Shown here: piece by piece, positions 9,726-16,752 of the stretch
How positions within the stretch are numbered: the first letter of the stretch is position 1
Layout: every line of letters begins with the position of its first letter
Source of the DNA: Actinomadura sp. GC306
GTDB taxonomy: Bacteria > Actinomycetota > Actinomycetes > Streptosporangiales > Streptosporangiaceae
NCBI RefSeq assembly: GCF_004348665.1
Contig: NZ_SMKM01000013.1
Location: 1-49,032 of the forward strand
Reading direction: 5' to 3'
Length of the DNA: 49,032 nucleotides
Translations under genes and position numbers: made by a program
The notes under the pieces: generated by a model
What the model saw: the letters and a program-made list of their open reading frames with translations, nothing else
Told to the model about the DNA's origin: nothing
The model's database searches: none

Positions 9726-10388
9726 TCAGCGTTCCGGCGGGGGGTCCAGGAGGCCGTGATGCAGGGCCTTCAGCACGGCCCTGGTCCGGTCCCGGACGCC
9801 CAGCTTCGCCAGGACGCTGGACACGTGGTTCTTCACCGTGCCCTCCGCCAGGTGGAGGGCATCGGCGATCTCCCGATTGGCGTACCCGGCGGCCAGCAGG
9901 CGCAGCACGTCCCGTTCCCGGCCGGTGAGCGGCTGGGGCGGCAGGTCCCGCGGCTCGTCCGGGTCCGGCATGCGCCGCATCGCCTGGAGCAGCCGTTCGG
10001 TCAGCCCCGGCTGCACCAGCGTGCCGCCCGCCGCGAGCGTGCGTATCGCGGTGACGACCTGGTCGAGGGTGACGTCCTTGAGCAGGTAGCCGGCGGCTCC
10101 GGCGCGCAGGGCGCGCAGCACCAGCTCGTCGTCGTCGAACGTGGTGAGGACGAGGGTGGGGACGTCGATCCCGCGCTCCCGCATCGCGGTCAGCGTGGCG
10201 ATGCCGTCCCGGCCGGGCATCCGGAGGTCCAGCAGGAGGACGTCCGGCGGGTCGGACTCCAGGACGGCCAGCGCCTCGTCGCCGTCCGCGGCCTCGGCGG
10301 TGACGGTCACCTCGGCGGACAGCTCCAGCAGGTGCCGGATGCCCTGGCGCACCAGCGTCTGGTCGTCGGTGACGCATACGCGGATCAC
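9726..10388 (-). CDS. NarL/LuxR-family response regulator
   Basis: 220 aa. The N-terminal receiver domain has the acidic pair TDDQ, the phospho-acceptor Asp in DVLLLDLRMPGRDG, the Thr of LVLTTF and the Lys of YLLKD. The C-terminal LuxR-type helix-turn-helix is LTGRERDVLRLLAAGYANRE followed by EGTVKNHVSSVLAKLGVRDR. GTG 10388 overlaps the histidine kinase stop, so the two are translated together. The likely targets are its own operon and the divergent ABC transporter, through the inverted repeat at 11533..11571. Confidence 0.93.
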   Translation of the reverse strand: MIRVCVTDDQTLVRQGIRHLLELSAEVTVTAEAADGDEALAVLESDPPDVLLLDLRMPGRDGIATLTAMRERGIDVPTLVLTTFDDDELVLRALRAGAAGYLLKDVTLDQVVTAIRTLAAGGTLVQPGLTERLLQAMRRMPDPDEPRDLPPQPLTGRERDVLRLLAAGYANREIADALHLAEGTVKNHVSSVLAKLGVRDRTRAVLKALHHGLLDPPPER

Positions 10389-11497
10389 GGCGCCGGCACC
10401 CTGGCGCTGACGGTGAAACCCGGCGAGGTGGCGAACGACACCTCGCCGTCGAGCTGGGCGACGCGTTCGCGGACGCCGGTCAGCCCGTTGCCGAGGCGCA
10501 GCGCGGACGCCCCCCGGCCGTCGTCGCGTGCGGTGAGGACGATCTCGCCGTTCCCGGCGTGCCCGACGTCGATCCAGAGGTTCTCGGCCTCGGCGTGGCG
10601 GACGGTGTTCGTGACGACCTCCTGGACGCAGCGGATCAGCACGGCGGTGCGCGTCTCGTCCGGCTCGATCCCGCCGGCGACGCTGAGGTGGATGCGCGGG
10701 TGCGGCAGGTCCGCGACGACCTCCGCGAGCGCGTGGTGCAGCGGCGTGGTGCGGGCGCGCAGTTCCCCCACGGCGGTGCGCACATCGCCGAGGAGGTCCC
10801 TGGCCAGCCCGCGGGCGCGGGCCACGTGGGCGGCGGCGGGCGGCGTGCTGTGGTGCGCGGCCACTTCGAGTTCGAGGACGAGCGCCGTGAGCTGGTGGCC
10901 GAGGAGGTCGTGCAGCTCGCGCGAGATCCGCAGCCGCTCGGCGGACCGGCTCGACTCCGCCAGCAGCGCGGTGGCGGCGCGCAGCTCGGTGTTGGCCACG
11001 GCGAGGCGTTCGCGAGCGGCGGCCTCGCGCCGCTCGCTGCGCACCGCCCACACCGTGCAGACCTGGAGCATCGTGTAGAGGGCCGCGGTGAGGACCACGT
11101 CCATGACGGTGCCGTCGCGCAGCAGGGGGGCGGCGCCGGCCACGAGGCCGTTGAACACGAGCAGGACGGCCGTGTTGCGCAGCGTCGTCCGGTAGGCCGC
11201 GATCGCGGTGCCGAACACCAGCAGGATCGCGAGCCAGGCGGCCTGCGCGCCGAGCAGCACGGTCGCGGCGCCCGCCGCGGCGAGGGCGAGCAGCACCGCC
11301 CACCGGCCGGTGCGGCGCGGGGCGTCGTCCAGGAGCGCCACCGTGAACAGCCCGAGGAACCCGAGGTAGCAGACCCACCACAGCCAGGCCGGCCCGATCG
11401 TGGCGTCCCCGGCGGAGAACGCGACCGGCGCCCCGACCAGCAGGCACACGGCGAGGACGCTCGCCGCGCCCCAGACCGCGAGATGGGACTTGGCCAT
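10385..11497 (-). CDS. sensor histidine kinase (HisKA_3, DesK-like)
   Basis: 370 aa. About five or six N-terminal membrane helices (residues 8-150), with little outside the membrane, are followed by a coiled region. The HisKA_3 dimerisation box is ISRELHDLLGHQLTALVLEL, whose His is the autophosphorylation site. The ATPase domain has CVQEVVTNTVRHAEA (N box), DDGRGA (G1) and GNGLTGVRERV (G2). This architecture matches membrane-sensing DesK/LiaS-type kinases. With the divergent ABC exporter it suggests a membrane- or antibiotic-stress detoxification module. Confidence 0.92.
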   Translation of the reverse strand: MAKSHLAVWGAASVLAVCLLVGAPVAFSAGDATIGPAWLWWVCYLGFLGLFTVALLDDAPRRTGRWAVLLALAAAGAATVLLGAQAAWLAILLVFGTAIAAYRTTLRNTAVLLVFNGLVAGAAPLLRDGTVMDVVLTAALYTMLQVCTVWAVRSERREAAARERLAVANTELRAATALLAESSRSAERLRISRELHDLLGHQLTALVLELEVAAHHSTPPAAAHVARARGLARDLLGDVRTAVGELRARTTPLHHALAEVVADLPHPRIHLSVAGGIEPDETRTAVLIRCVQEVVTNTVRHAEAENLWIDVGHAGNGEIVLTARDDGRGASALRLGNGLTGVRERVAQLDGEVSFATSPGFTVSARVPAP

Positions 11498-11532
11498 GTC
11501 CCGAGGTTACGGCCATCGCGCCGGCGCGGACC

Positions 11533-11571
11533 GTGCCGGAAGTCACGGGTGCGGTTCGTGACGTCCGGCAC
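11533..11571. promoter_or_regulatory. candidate response-regulator operator
   Basis: Two 14-nt arms, 11533..11546 (GTGCCGGaaGTCAC) and 11558..11571 (GTGACgtCCGGCAC), pair at 12 of 14 positions around an 11-nt spacer. The site lies midway between the divergent kinase (start 11497) and ABC transporter (start 11625) genes. TAGCGT at 11596..11601 could be the -10 element for the transporter. The position and symmetry fit a dimer site for the adjacent NarL-type regulator. Confidence 0.55.
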
Positions 11572-11624
11572 GCGCGTGCGCGCACGGCCGCCGCCTAGCG
11601 TCTACCGCCGAAAGGGGCGTGGCG

Positions 11625-12380
11625 ATGGCTGTGGTCGAGGTCGAGGGGCTGCACAAGCGGTACGGCGAGACGGTCGCCCTGGACGGCGTGTCCTTCACCG
11701 TCGAGCAGGGGGAGATCTTCGGGATCGTGGGCCCGAACGGCGCCGGCAAGACGACCCTCGTCGAGTGCGTCGAGGGGGTGCGGCGGCCCGACGCGGGCCG
11801 GATCAGGGTGCTGGGCCTTGATCCGCTGCGGGACCGCGCGCGGCTCAGGCAGGTGATGGGGGCGCAGCTCCAGGGCGGCGGGCTGCCCGACAAGCTCCGG
11901 GTCGGCGAGGCGGTCGCGCTGTACCGGTCGTTCTACACCGACGGCGCCGACCCCGAGCGGCTGCTGGACGGGCTCGGGCTGACCGGCAAGCGCGACACGG
12001 CGTTCGAGGACCTCTCCGGCGGCCAGGCGCAGCGGCTGTCGATCGCGCTGGCGCTGGTCGGCGCGCCCCGGATCGCGGTGCTGGACGAGCTGACCACCGG
12101 CCTCGACCCGCGGGCTCGCCGGACCACCTGGGCGCTGATCGAGCAGATCCGCGAGACGGGCGTGACGGTGCTGCTCGTCACGCACTTCATGCCCGAGGCC
12201 GAGCGCCTGTGCGACCGGGTCGCGGTCATCGACCGGGGGCGGCTCACCGCCCTGGACACCCCGGCCGGCCTGATCGCGCTGGCCGGGGAGCGGACCGGTG
12301 TCCCCGCGACCGGGACGGCGAGCCTCGAAGACGCCTTCCTCGCGCTGACCGGGCGCCCGCCCGAGGAGGAGTCCCTGTGA
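11625..12380 (+). CDS. ABC transporter ATP-binding protein (DrrA-like)
   Basis: 251 aa nucleotide-binding subunit. Motifs: Walker A GPNGAGKTT, Q-loop region MGAQLQ, signature LSGGQAQRLSIAL, Walker B IAVLDELTTGLDP with Glu replacing none of the core residues, and H-loop LLVTHFM. The C terminus (TASLEDAFLALTGR) is typical of the antibiotic-export (DrrA/CcmA) group. ATG 11625 sits 7 nt after AAGGGG; GTG 11619 would add two residues. The stop overlaps the permease start (GTGA). It powers export by the permease encoded next, and is presumably under control of the divergent two-component system. Confidence 0.92.
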   Translation: MAVVEVEGLHKRYGETVALDGVSFTVEQGEIFGIVGPNGAGKTTLVECVEGVRRPDAGRIRVLGLDPLRDRARLRQVMGAQLQGGGLPDKLRVGEAVALYRSFYTDGADPERLLDGLGLTGKRDTAFEDLSGGQAQRLSIALALVGAPRIAVLDELTTGLDPRARRTTWALIEQIRETGVTVLLVTHFMPEAERLCDRVAVIDRGRLTALDTPAGLIALAGERTGVPATGTASLEDAFLALTGRPPEEESL

Positions 12381-13138
12381 CGGCGCACCGGCCGCCCGCG
12401 CGGGCGTGGGCCATGCTGACATGGACCGAGGCGAAGCTGATCGCCCGGGACACCGCCGGGCTGGTCATCCCGCTCGGCCTGCCGATGCTGATCATGGTGA
12501 TGTCCGGGCTCGGCGCCGGCGACGCGGGGACGGAGCGCTTCCGCGGGCTGCCCGCCATGGACGCCTTCGTCGTCCCGATGGTCCTGGTGATGGTGGTGGC
12601 GCTGATCGGCCTGGTGAACATGCCGGCCGTCCTCGCCACGTACCGCAGGACGGGCGTGCTGCGGCGGCTGGCGGTGACGCCGGCCCACCCGCTGATGGTG
12701 CTGGCCGCCCAGGTGGCCGCCAGCCTCGCGCAGGTGCTGGTCGGCGTGGTGGGCGCGCTGCTGGTGGCGCGGCTGGCGTTCGACGTGTCGATGCCGCGCT
12801 CCGCGTTCACCGCGGCCGGGGTGTTCTGCCTGGTGACGATGACGATGTACGCGCTCGGCATGCTGGTCGCGGCGGTCGCGCCGTCCGCGAACGCGGCGGT
12901 CGCCATCGGGCTCGTCGGGTTCTTCCTGACGATGGCCTTCGGCGGCGGGTTCGGGCCGCGCGACAATCTGCCGGACGCGTTGGCGACGCTCGGCGGGTAC
13001 CTGCCGTACGGGGCGGGTGTGGAGTCGTTGAGCGCCGCGTGGACGGGAGTGTCGCCGGACCCGGCGCACCTCGGGGCGCTCGCCGTGACGGCGCTGGTCG
13101 CCGGGGTGGTCGCGGCGAAGGTCTTCCGCTGGGACTGA
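12377..13138 (+). CDS. ABC-2 type transporter permease
   Basis: 253 aa with six predicted membrane segments (about 30-50, 70-90, 115-140, 145-170, 175-195 and near the C terminus). The cytoplasmic-loop sequence MPAVLATYRRTGVLRRLAVTP is the usual coupling region of ABC-2 export permeases. GTG 12377 overlaps the ATPase stop. It forms an exporter with the preceding protein. The substrate is unknown; a hydrophobic drug or lipid is inferred from the family. A strong hairpin follows the stop. Confidence 0.9.
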   Translation: MTAHRPPARAWAMLTWTEAKLIARDTAGLVIPLGLPMLIMVMSGLGAGDAGTERFRGLPAMDAFVVPMVLVMVVALIGLVNMPAVLATYRRTGVLRRLAVTPAHPLMVLAAQVAASLAQVLVGVVGALLVARLAFDVSMPRSAFTAAGVFCLVTMTMYALGMLVAAVAPSANAAVAIGLVGFFLTMAFGGGFGPRDNLPDALATLGGYLPYGAGVESLSAAWTGVSPDPAHLGALAVTALVAGVVAAKVFRWD

Positions 13139-13154
13139 GTTCCGCCGGGCGCCC

Positions 13155-13189
13155 GCGAGGCCGGGAGAGGGGACCTCCCCCGGCCTCGC
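13155..13189. terminator. bidirectional terminator between convergent genes
   Basis: An 11-bp perfect stem (GCGAGGCCGGG / CCCGGCCTCGC) with a loop that can itself pair (GAGG/CCTC). It lies between the permease stop (13138) and the methyltransferase stop (13209). Confidence 0.7.
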
Positions 13190-13208
13190 CGGTCGGTGCG
13201 GCGCTTCG

Positions 13209-14831
13209 TCAGTTCTTACAGCGGAAGATGCCCCACTTCAGGTTGCCGGACTCGCCGCCGCGGACCCAGTTGGCCAGGCCCGCCTTCATGCGCTCCAGGT
13301 ACTCGGCGCTGATCTCCCGGGAGATCTCCGCCTCCCGCGCCTCGGTCTCCCGCAGGACCCGCCCGTAGTGCGTGGTGAGGTGCTGGGTGAGGTCCTCGAA
13401 GGCCGGGGTCAGGCCGAGCCGGGCGATCTCGCGGAGGTAGAAGCTCGGAGAGCCCATGGTGTCGAGGTGCAGGCGGTCGAGGATGGGCCGCAGGACGTCG
13501 CGGGTACAGTCGTCGGCCGCCATGGGGTCGGTGAAGACGAGGTCGCCGCCCGGCTTGAGGACGCGGGCGATCTCCTCCAGCGCCCGGATGCGGTCGCCGC
13601 CGTGCAGCAGCGCGTCCTGGGACCACACCACGTGGAACGAGTTGTCGTTGAACGGGAGCGTCTCGAAGGACCCGTCGACCACGTCGATGAGGTCGGCGAG
13701 CCCCTGCTCCTCGTTCATCGCCCGGTTGCGCTCGTTCTCCACCTCGCTGAGGTTGAGGCAGGTGACGCGGCAGCCGTAGGTGCGGGCGAGGTAGCGGGCG
13801 GAGCCGCCGTAGCCCGACCCGAGGTCGACGACGTGCGAGTACGGCGTCAGCTCCAGGCCGGCGGCCATCCGCTCGACCGTCCGGGCGCTGGCGGCGTCGA
13901 TCGTGTCGCCGTCCTCGTAGATGCCGACGTGGATGTGCTGCCCGCCCCAGACGGAGTGGTAGAACGCGTCGGCGTCACTGGAGTTGTAGTAGTCGCGGGC
14001 GGTGCTGACCGCGCTGGAGTAACCCGTGTTCACGTCGTCTTCCAGGTATTTCTTCTCGGCCACGTGGATGAAGAAGTCGGGGTCGTCGTCATCGTACGTG
14101 GCCTGGAAGTCGCCGTACGTGTCGATGCGCTGGAAGCCGACCTCGCGCATGAGCCGCCGCATGTAGTCCTTGCGCAGCGGATACATGTTGAGGCAGTACT
14201 CGCTGTCGTCGGGGAACCGGTACCGGAACCGCGCGAGCCCCTCGTCGACGTACTCGGGCTCGGCCGTGACCTCTTCCCCGCAGTAGTAGTAGGAGTGCTT
14301 GCTGGAGAAGCCGTTGTCGAGGATCGAGTCGTAGTTGCGCTGGTCGATGATCAGCACGCCGTCGTGCTTGAGCATGGCGTAGAACTCGGCCAGGGCCTTA
14401 CGCCGGTCGCGTTCCGAGAAGAGGTGGGTGAAGGAGTTGCCCAGGCAGATGATGGCGTCGAACTCACCGTGGACGTCGCGGTTCAGGAACCGCCAGTCGG
14501 CGTGCACCACGCGCAGGATGTGGCCGCCGAAGGTGAAGCCGTTCTCGAACGCCTTGCGGAGCATCTGGGGGCTGCCGTCCACGCTGACGGTCTCGAAGCC
14601 CTCCTGCAGGAGCCGGACGGAGTGGAAGCCGGTCCCGGTGGCGACGTCCAGCACCTTGCGGACGCCGCGTTCCCTGAGCTGGTCGATGAAGAAGCTGCCT
14701 TCGCTCTCGTAGCGCCTCTTCCAGTCGATGAGTTCGTCCCACTTCTCGACGAAGCCCTGGACGTACTCCTGCGTGTAGTGGTCGGTGTCGCGTACCTCGG
14801 TCGGATTCTCCCCGAACTCTTGGCGCTGAAT
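13209..14831 (-). CDS. fused glycine/sarcosine and dimethylglycine N-methyltransferase
   Basis: About 540 aa, two methyltransferase domains in one chain, as in the fused Actinopolyspora-type enzyme. The N-terminal domain has VLDVATGTGFHSVRLL and HADWRFLNRDVHGEFDAIIC, with YPLRKDYMRRLMREVGFQR, the glycine/sarcosine type. The C-terminal domain has VVDLGSGYGGSARYLARTYG, LNLSEVENERNR and VWSQDALLHGGDR, the sarcosine/dimethylglycine type. Together they convert glycine to glycine betaine in three SAM-dependent steps, giving an osmolyte. No ATG, GTG or TTG lies in frame between the family's conserved start (QEFGENPTEVRDTDHY) and a strong AGGAGG at 14839..14844. The codon 7 nt after it is ATT (14829..14831), which I take as the start. 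Upstream in-frame ATG/GTG codons near 14900 lack ribosome sites and may lie in the promoter. Confidence 0.9.
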   Translation of the reverse strand: MQRQEFGENPTEVRDTDHYTQEYVQGFVEKWDELIDWKRRYESEGSFFIDQLRERGVRKVLDVATGTGFHSVRLLQEGFETVSVDGSPQMLRKAFENGFTFGGHILRVVHADWRFLNRDVHGEFDAIICLGNSFTHLFSERDRRKALAEFYAMLKHDGVLIIDQRNYDSILDNGFSSKHSYYYCGEEVTAEPEYVDEGLARFRYRFPDDSEYCLNMYPLRKDYMRRLMREVGFQRIDTYGDFQATYDDDDPDFFIHVAEKKYLEDDVNTGYSSAVSTARDYYNSSDADAFYHSVWGGQHIHVGIYEDGDTIDAASARTVERMAAGLELTPYSHVVDLGSGYGGSARYLARTYGCRVTCLNLSEVENERNRAMNEEQGLADLIDVVDGSFETLPFNDNSFHVVWSQDALLHGGDRIRALEEIARVLKPGGDLVFTDPMAADDCTRDVLRPILDRLHLDTMGSPSFYLREIARLGLTPAFEDLTQHLTTHYGRVLRETEAREAEISREISAEYLERMKAGLANWVRGGESGNLKWGIFRCKN

Positions 14832-14838
14832 CGGTCTG

Positions 14839-14844
14839 CCTCCT
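14839..14844 (-). promoter_or_regulatory. Shine-Dalgarno site that decides the ATT start
   Basis: A consensus AGGAGG on the minus strand, 7 nt upstream of ATT 14831. No standard start codon lies at any usable distance in this frame. Confidence 0.7.
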
Positions 14845-14913
14845 GTGAACGAGCTCCCGGTGACCGCACGCGGTCGAGCGCGTACGGTACGCACCGCTGG
14901 TCGGTCAAAGCGC

Positions 14914-14923
14914 CACATATGTG
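14914..14923. promoter_or_regulatory. CACATATGTG palindrome upstream of the methyltransferase
   Basis: A perfect 10-bp AT-centred palindrome just upstream of a TTGACC hexamer (minus strand, 14903..14908). It may be an operator for the betaine methyltransferase gene. No protein is identified for it. Confidence 0.35.
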
Positions 14924-15012
14924 ACGAACTTGGGCGGACAGGACGGACATGGCGAACGTTAGCCTTGCGCACGGTCGGGGATAAGGGGTCGGGACGGTAG
15001 ATCTTGCTGAAA

Positions 15013-15051
15013 GGTGATGTGATCGTCACCACAGCCCGGTCCCCGGCGGGG
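15013..15051 (-). terminator. two hairpins after the TetR gene
   Basis: CCCCGGCGGGG (15041..15051) and a near-perfect 7-bp repeat GGTGATG/CGTCACC (15013..15030) lie just past the TetR stop at 15060. Together they probably end its transcript. Confidence 0.4.
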
Positions 15052-15059
15052 TGTCCCGC

Positions 15060-15677
15060 TCAGCCGCGGATGTAGCCGATGACGAGCTCCGCGAGCTCGT
15101 CCACCATCCGGTCGTGCGGGATGGGCGGCCGGTCCAGGACGTACTTGGTCGACAGCAGCCCGACCGTCTCGGCGACGATCCACACCGTCGCCTCGACGTC
15201 GAGGTCGTCGCGGAACTCGTCCCGGTTGACCAGCAGGTAGACCCGGACGAGGTCGGTCAGCCGGCGCTGGAGCGCGGCGAGCTTGTCGAGCGGCCCGAGC
15301 CGCGGGATCTGCTCCACGATGATCCGCAGCAGGTCCGCGTTCTCCTCGAACAGCCGGATCTGGACGTCGAGCAGCGCGCGGCCCGCCTCCTGCCACGGCA
15401 GCCCCATCGTGGCCTCGATCTCGGCGCCCAGGCGGTCGGCGAGCCGGTCGGCGAAGCGGTCCAGCACCGCGATGACGATCGCGTCCTTGTTGGGGAAGTA
15501 CTGGTAGAGCGACCCGTTGCTGAGGCCGGCGGCCTTGGCGATCCGGTTCGTGGAGGCGCCGTCGTAGCCGCGCTCGGACAGAACGCGAGTGGCCGCCTCC
15601 AAGATGCGTTCCACGGTCTGCCGGGAGCGCTCCTGGCGCGGGATCTTCCGGGGTGAAAGCCCAGGTGAGCGGCTCAT
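15060..15677 (-). CDS. TetR family transcriptional regulator
   Basis: 205 aa. The N-terminal helix-turn-helix domain is residues about 15-60: RILEAATRVLSERGYDGAST, then RIAKAAGLSNGSLYQYFPNKDAIVIAVL. The rest is the helical ligand-binding and dimer domain (TetR_C-like, LRIIVEQIPRLGPLDKLAALQ). It is divergent from the DUF2236 oxygenase gene, with an 88-bp gap holding paired TGTAAG/CTTACA sequences, so autoregulation and repression of the oxygenase/acyl-CoA synthetase genes are likely. The ligand may be a fatty acyl or steroid-type compound, judging only from its neighbours. Confidence 0.92.
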   Translation of the reverse strand: MSRSPGLSPRKIPRQERSRQTVERILEAATRVLSERGYDGASTNRIAKAAGLSNGSLYQYFPNKDAIVIAVLDRFADRLADRLGAEIEATMGLPWQEAGRALLDVQIRLFEENADLLRIIVEQIPRLGPLDKLAALQRRLTDLVRVYLLVNRDEFRDDLDVEATVWIVAETVGLLSTKYVLDRPPIPHDRMVDELAELVIGYIRG

Positions 15678-15702
15678 CGGCGGATTCCCTCCGAACGCGA
15701 CT

Positions 15703-15735
15703 TGTAAGCGACTCCTTATTCGCGTTTACCTTACA
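15703..15735. promoter_or_regulatory. candidate TetR operator
   Basis: Inverted arms TGTAAG (15703..15708) and CTTACA (15730..15735), with a second imperfect pair inside (GTAAGCG / CGCGTTTAC). The region is unusually AT-rich and lies between the divergent TetR and DUF2236 genes. Confidence 0.5.
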
Positions 15736-15765
15736 GGGAGAGCCGTGTCGGCAGGAGGTCGCGCA

Positions 15766-16677
15766 ATGACGGTGACCGATGGGACGCAGAGCCCGTCCGT
15801 CGAGCAGGAGAACCCCCGCGAGCCGGTCCCGTTCGGGCCGGGCTCGCTGCTGTGGGACACGATGGGGCTCTACACGTCGGCCATCGCGGGGAACGGCGTG
15901 TTCATCCTGCAGGTGATGCACCCCGCGATCGGAACGGTCGTCGACCGGCTGTCCACCTTCCGCACCGACCCGCTCGGCCGCGCCGCCCGCAGCTTCGCGT
16001 CCGTGCAGACCTGGGTGTACGGCGGGCAGACCGCGATCGAGGAGGGCAGGCGGCTGCGCGAGATGCACAAGCCGCTGAGCGCGGTCGACGAGGACGGGAA
16101 CCGCCACCACGCGCTGTCGGCCGAGCCGTGGGCCTGGGTCCACCTCACCGGCTTCTACGCCGCCGTCACCGCCTCGAAGTACTTCGCGCCCGCGCCGATG
16201 ACGCCCGACGAGGAGCAGCAGGCGTTCGACGAGTTCATGCAGCTCGGCCGGATCCTGCGGGTGCCCGAGCGCATGCTGCCGAAGAGCATCCCCGACTACT
16301 GGGACTACTTCCACGACATGGTCGAGAACACCCTCGTCCCGCACAAGGTGGCACACGAGGTCCTCGCCCAGATGGGCCAGGTCCCGCCGAACGTGCCGGG
16401 GCCGCTGCGGCCGGCGGTCGCCCCGCTCAGCGCGGCCGGCGGACGGCTCGGCAGGCTGATCACAATCGGCACCCTCCCGGCGGAGGCGCGCCGGAAGCTC
16501 GGGGTGTCGTGGACCGCGTCGGACGAGCGGCGGCTGAAGGCGGCCGGGCAGCTCATCGGGCGGAGCACGCCGCTGCTGCCCGAGCGTGTCCGCTACATGC
16601 CGATCGCCTACCGCGCCCGGCAGGCGGCCCGCGCCCGGGAGCGGCTGGAGCGCACCCTGGCGGAACGCCCCATGTGA
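15766..16677 (+). CDS. oxygenase MpaB family protein (DUF2236)
   Basis: 303 aa, alpha-helical. The family core is visible as GLYTSAIAGNGVFILQVMHP, the FRTDPLGRAARS segment, and PWAWVHLTGFYAAV. DUF2236 covers the fungal MpaB oxygenase and heme-containing latex-clearing protein, both acting on prenyl or polyisoprene chains. Many actinobacterial members have no known substrate. ATG 15766 follows AGGAGG at about 8 nt. It is the first gene after the divergent TetR operator and is followed by an acyl-CoA synthetase, suggesting oxidation and CoA activation of a lipid-like compound. Confidence 0.85.
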   Translation: MTVTDGTQSPSVEQENPREPVPFGPGSLLWDTMGLYTSAIAGNGVFILQVMHPAIGTVVDRLSTFRTDPLGRAARSFASVQTWVYGGQTAIEEGRRLREMHKPLSAVDEDGNRHHALSAEPWAWVHLTGFYAAVTASKYFAPAPMTPDEEQQAFDEFMQLGRILRVPERMLPKSIPDYWDYFHDMVENTLVPHKVAHEVLAQMGQVPPNVPGPLRPAVAPLSAAGGRLGRLITIGTLPAEARRKLGVSWTASDERRLKAAGQLIGRSTPLLPERVRYMPIAYRARQAARARERLERTLAERPM

Positions 16678-16752
16678 CCGTGCAACGGGACCGCGGCCGC
16701 CGCCGGCGGCCGCCCGAACCGGCCGCCCGCGCGGCCAAGGAGGTCGAGCACC

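Noticed and set aside
13368..14924. A 518-codon plus-strand frame opposite the betaine methyltransferase
   Set aside because: The minus-strand frame matches the fused methyltransferase over its whole length; the plus frame is its shadow.
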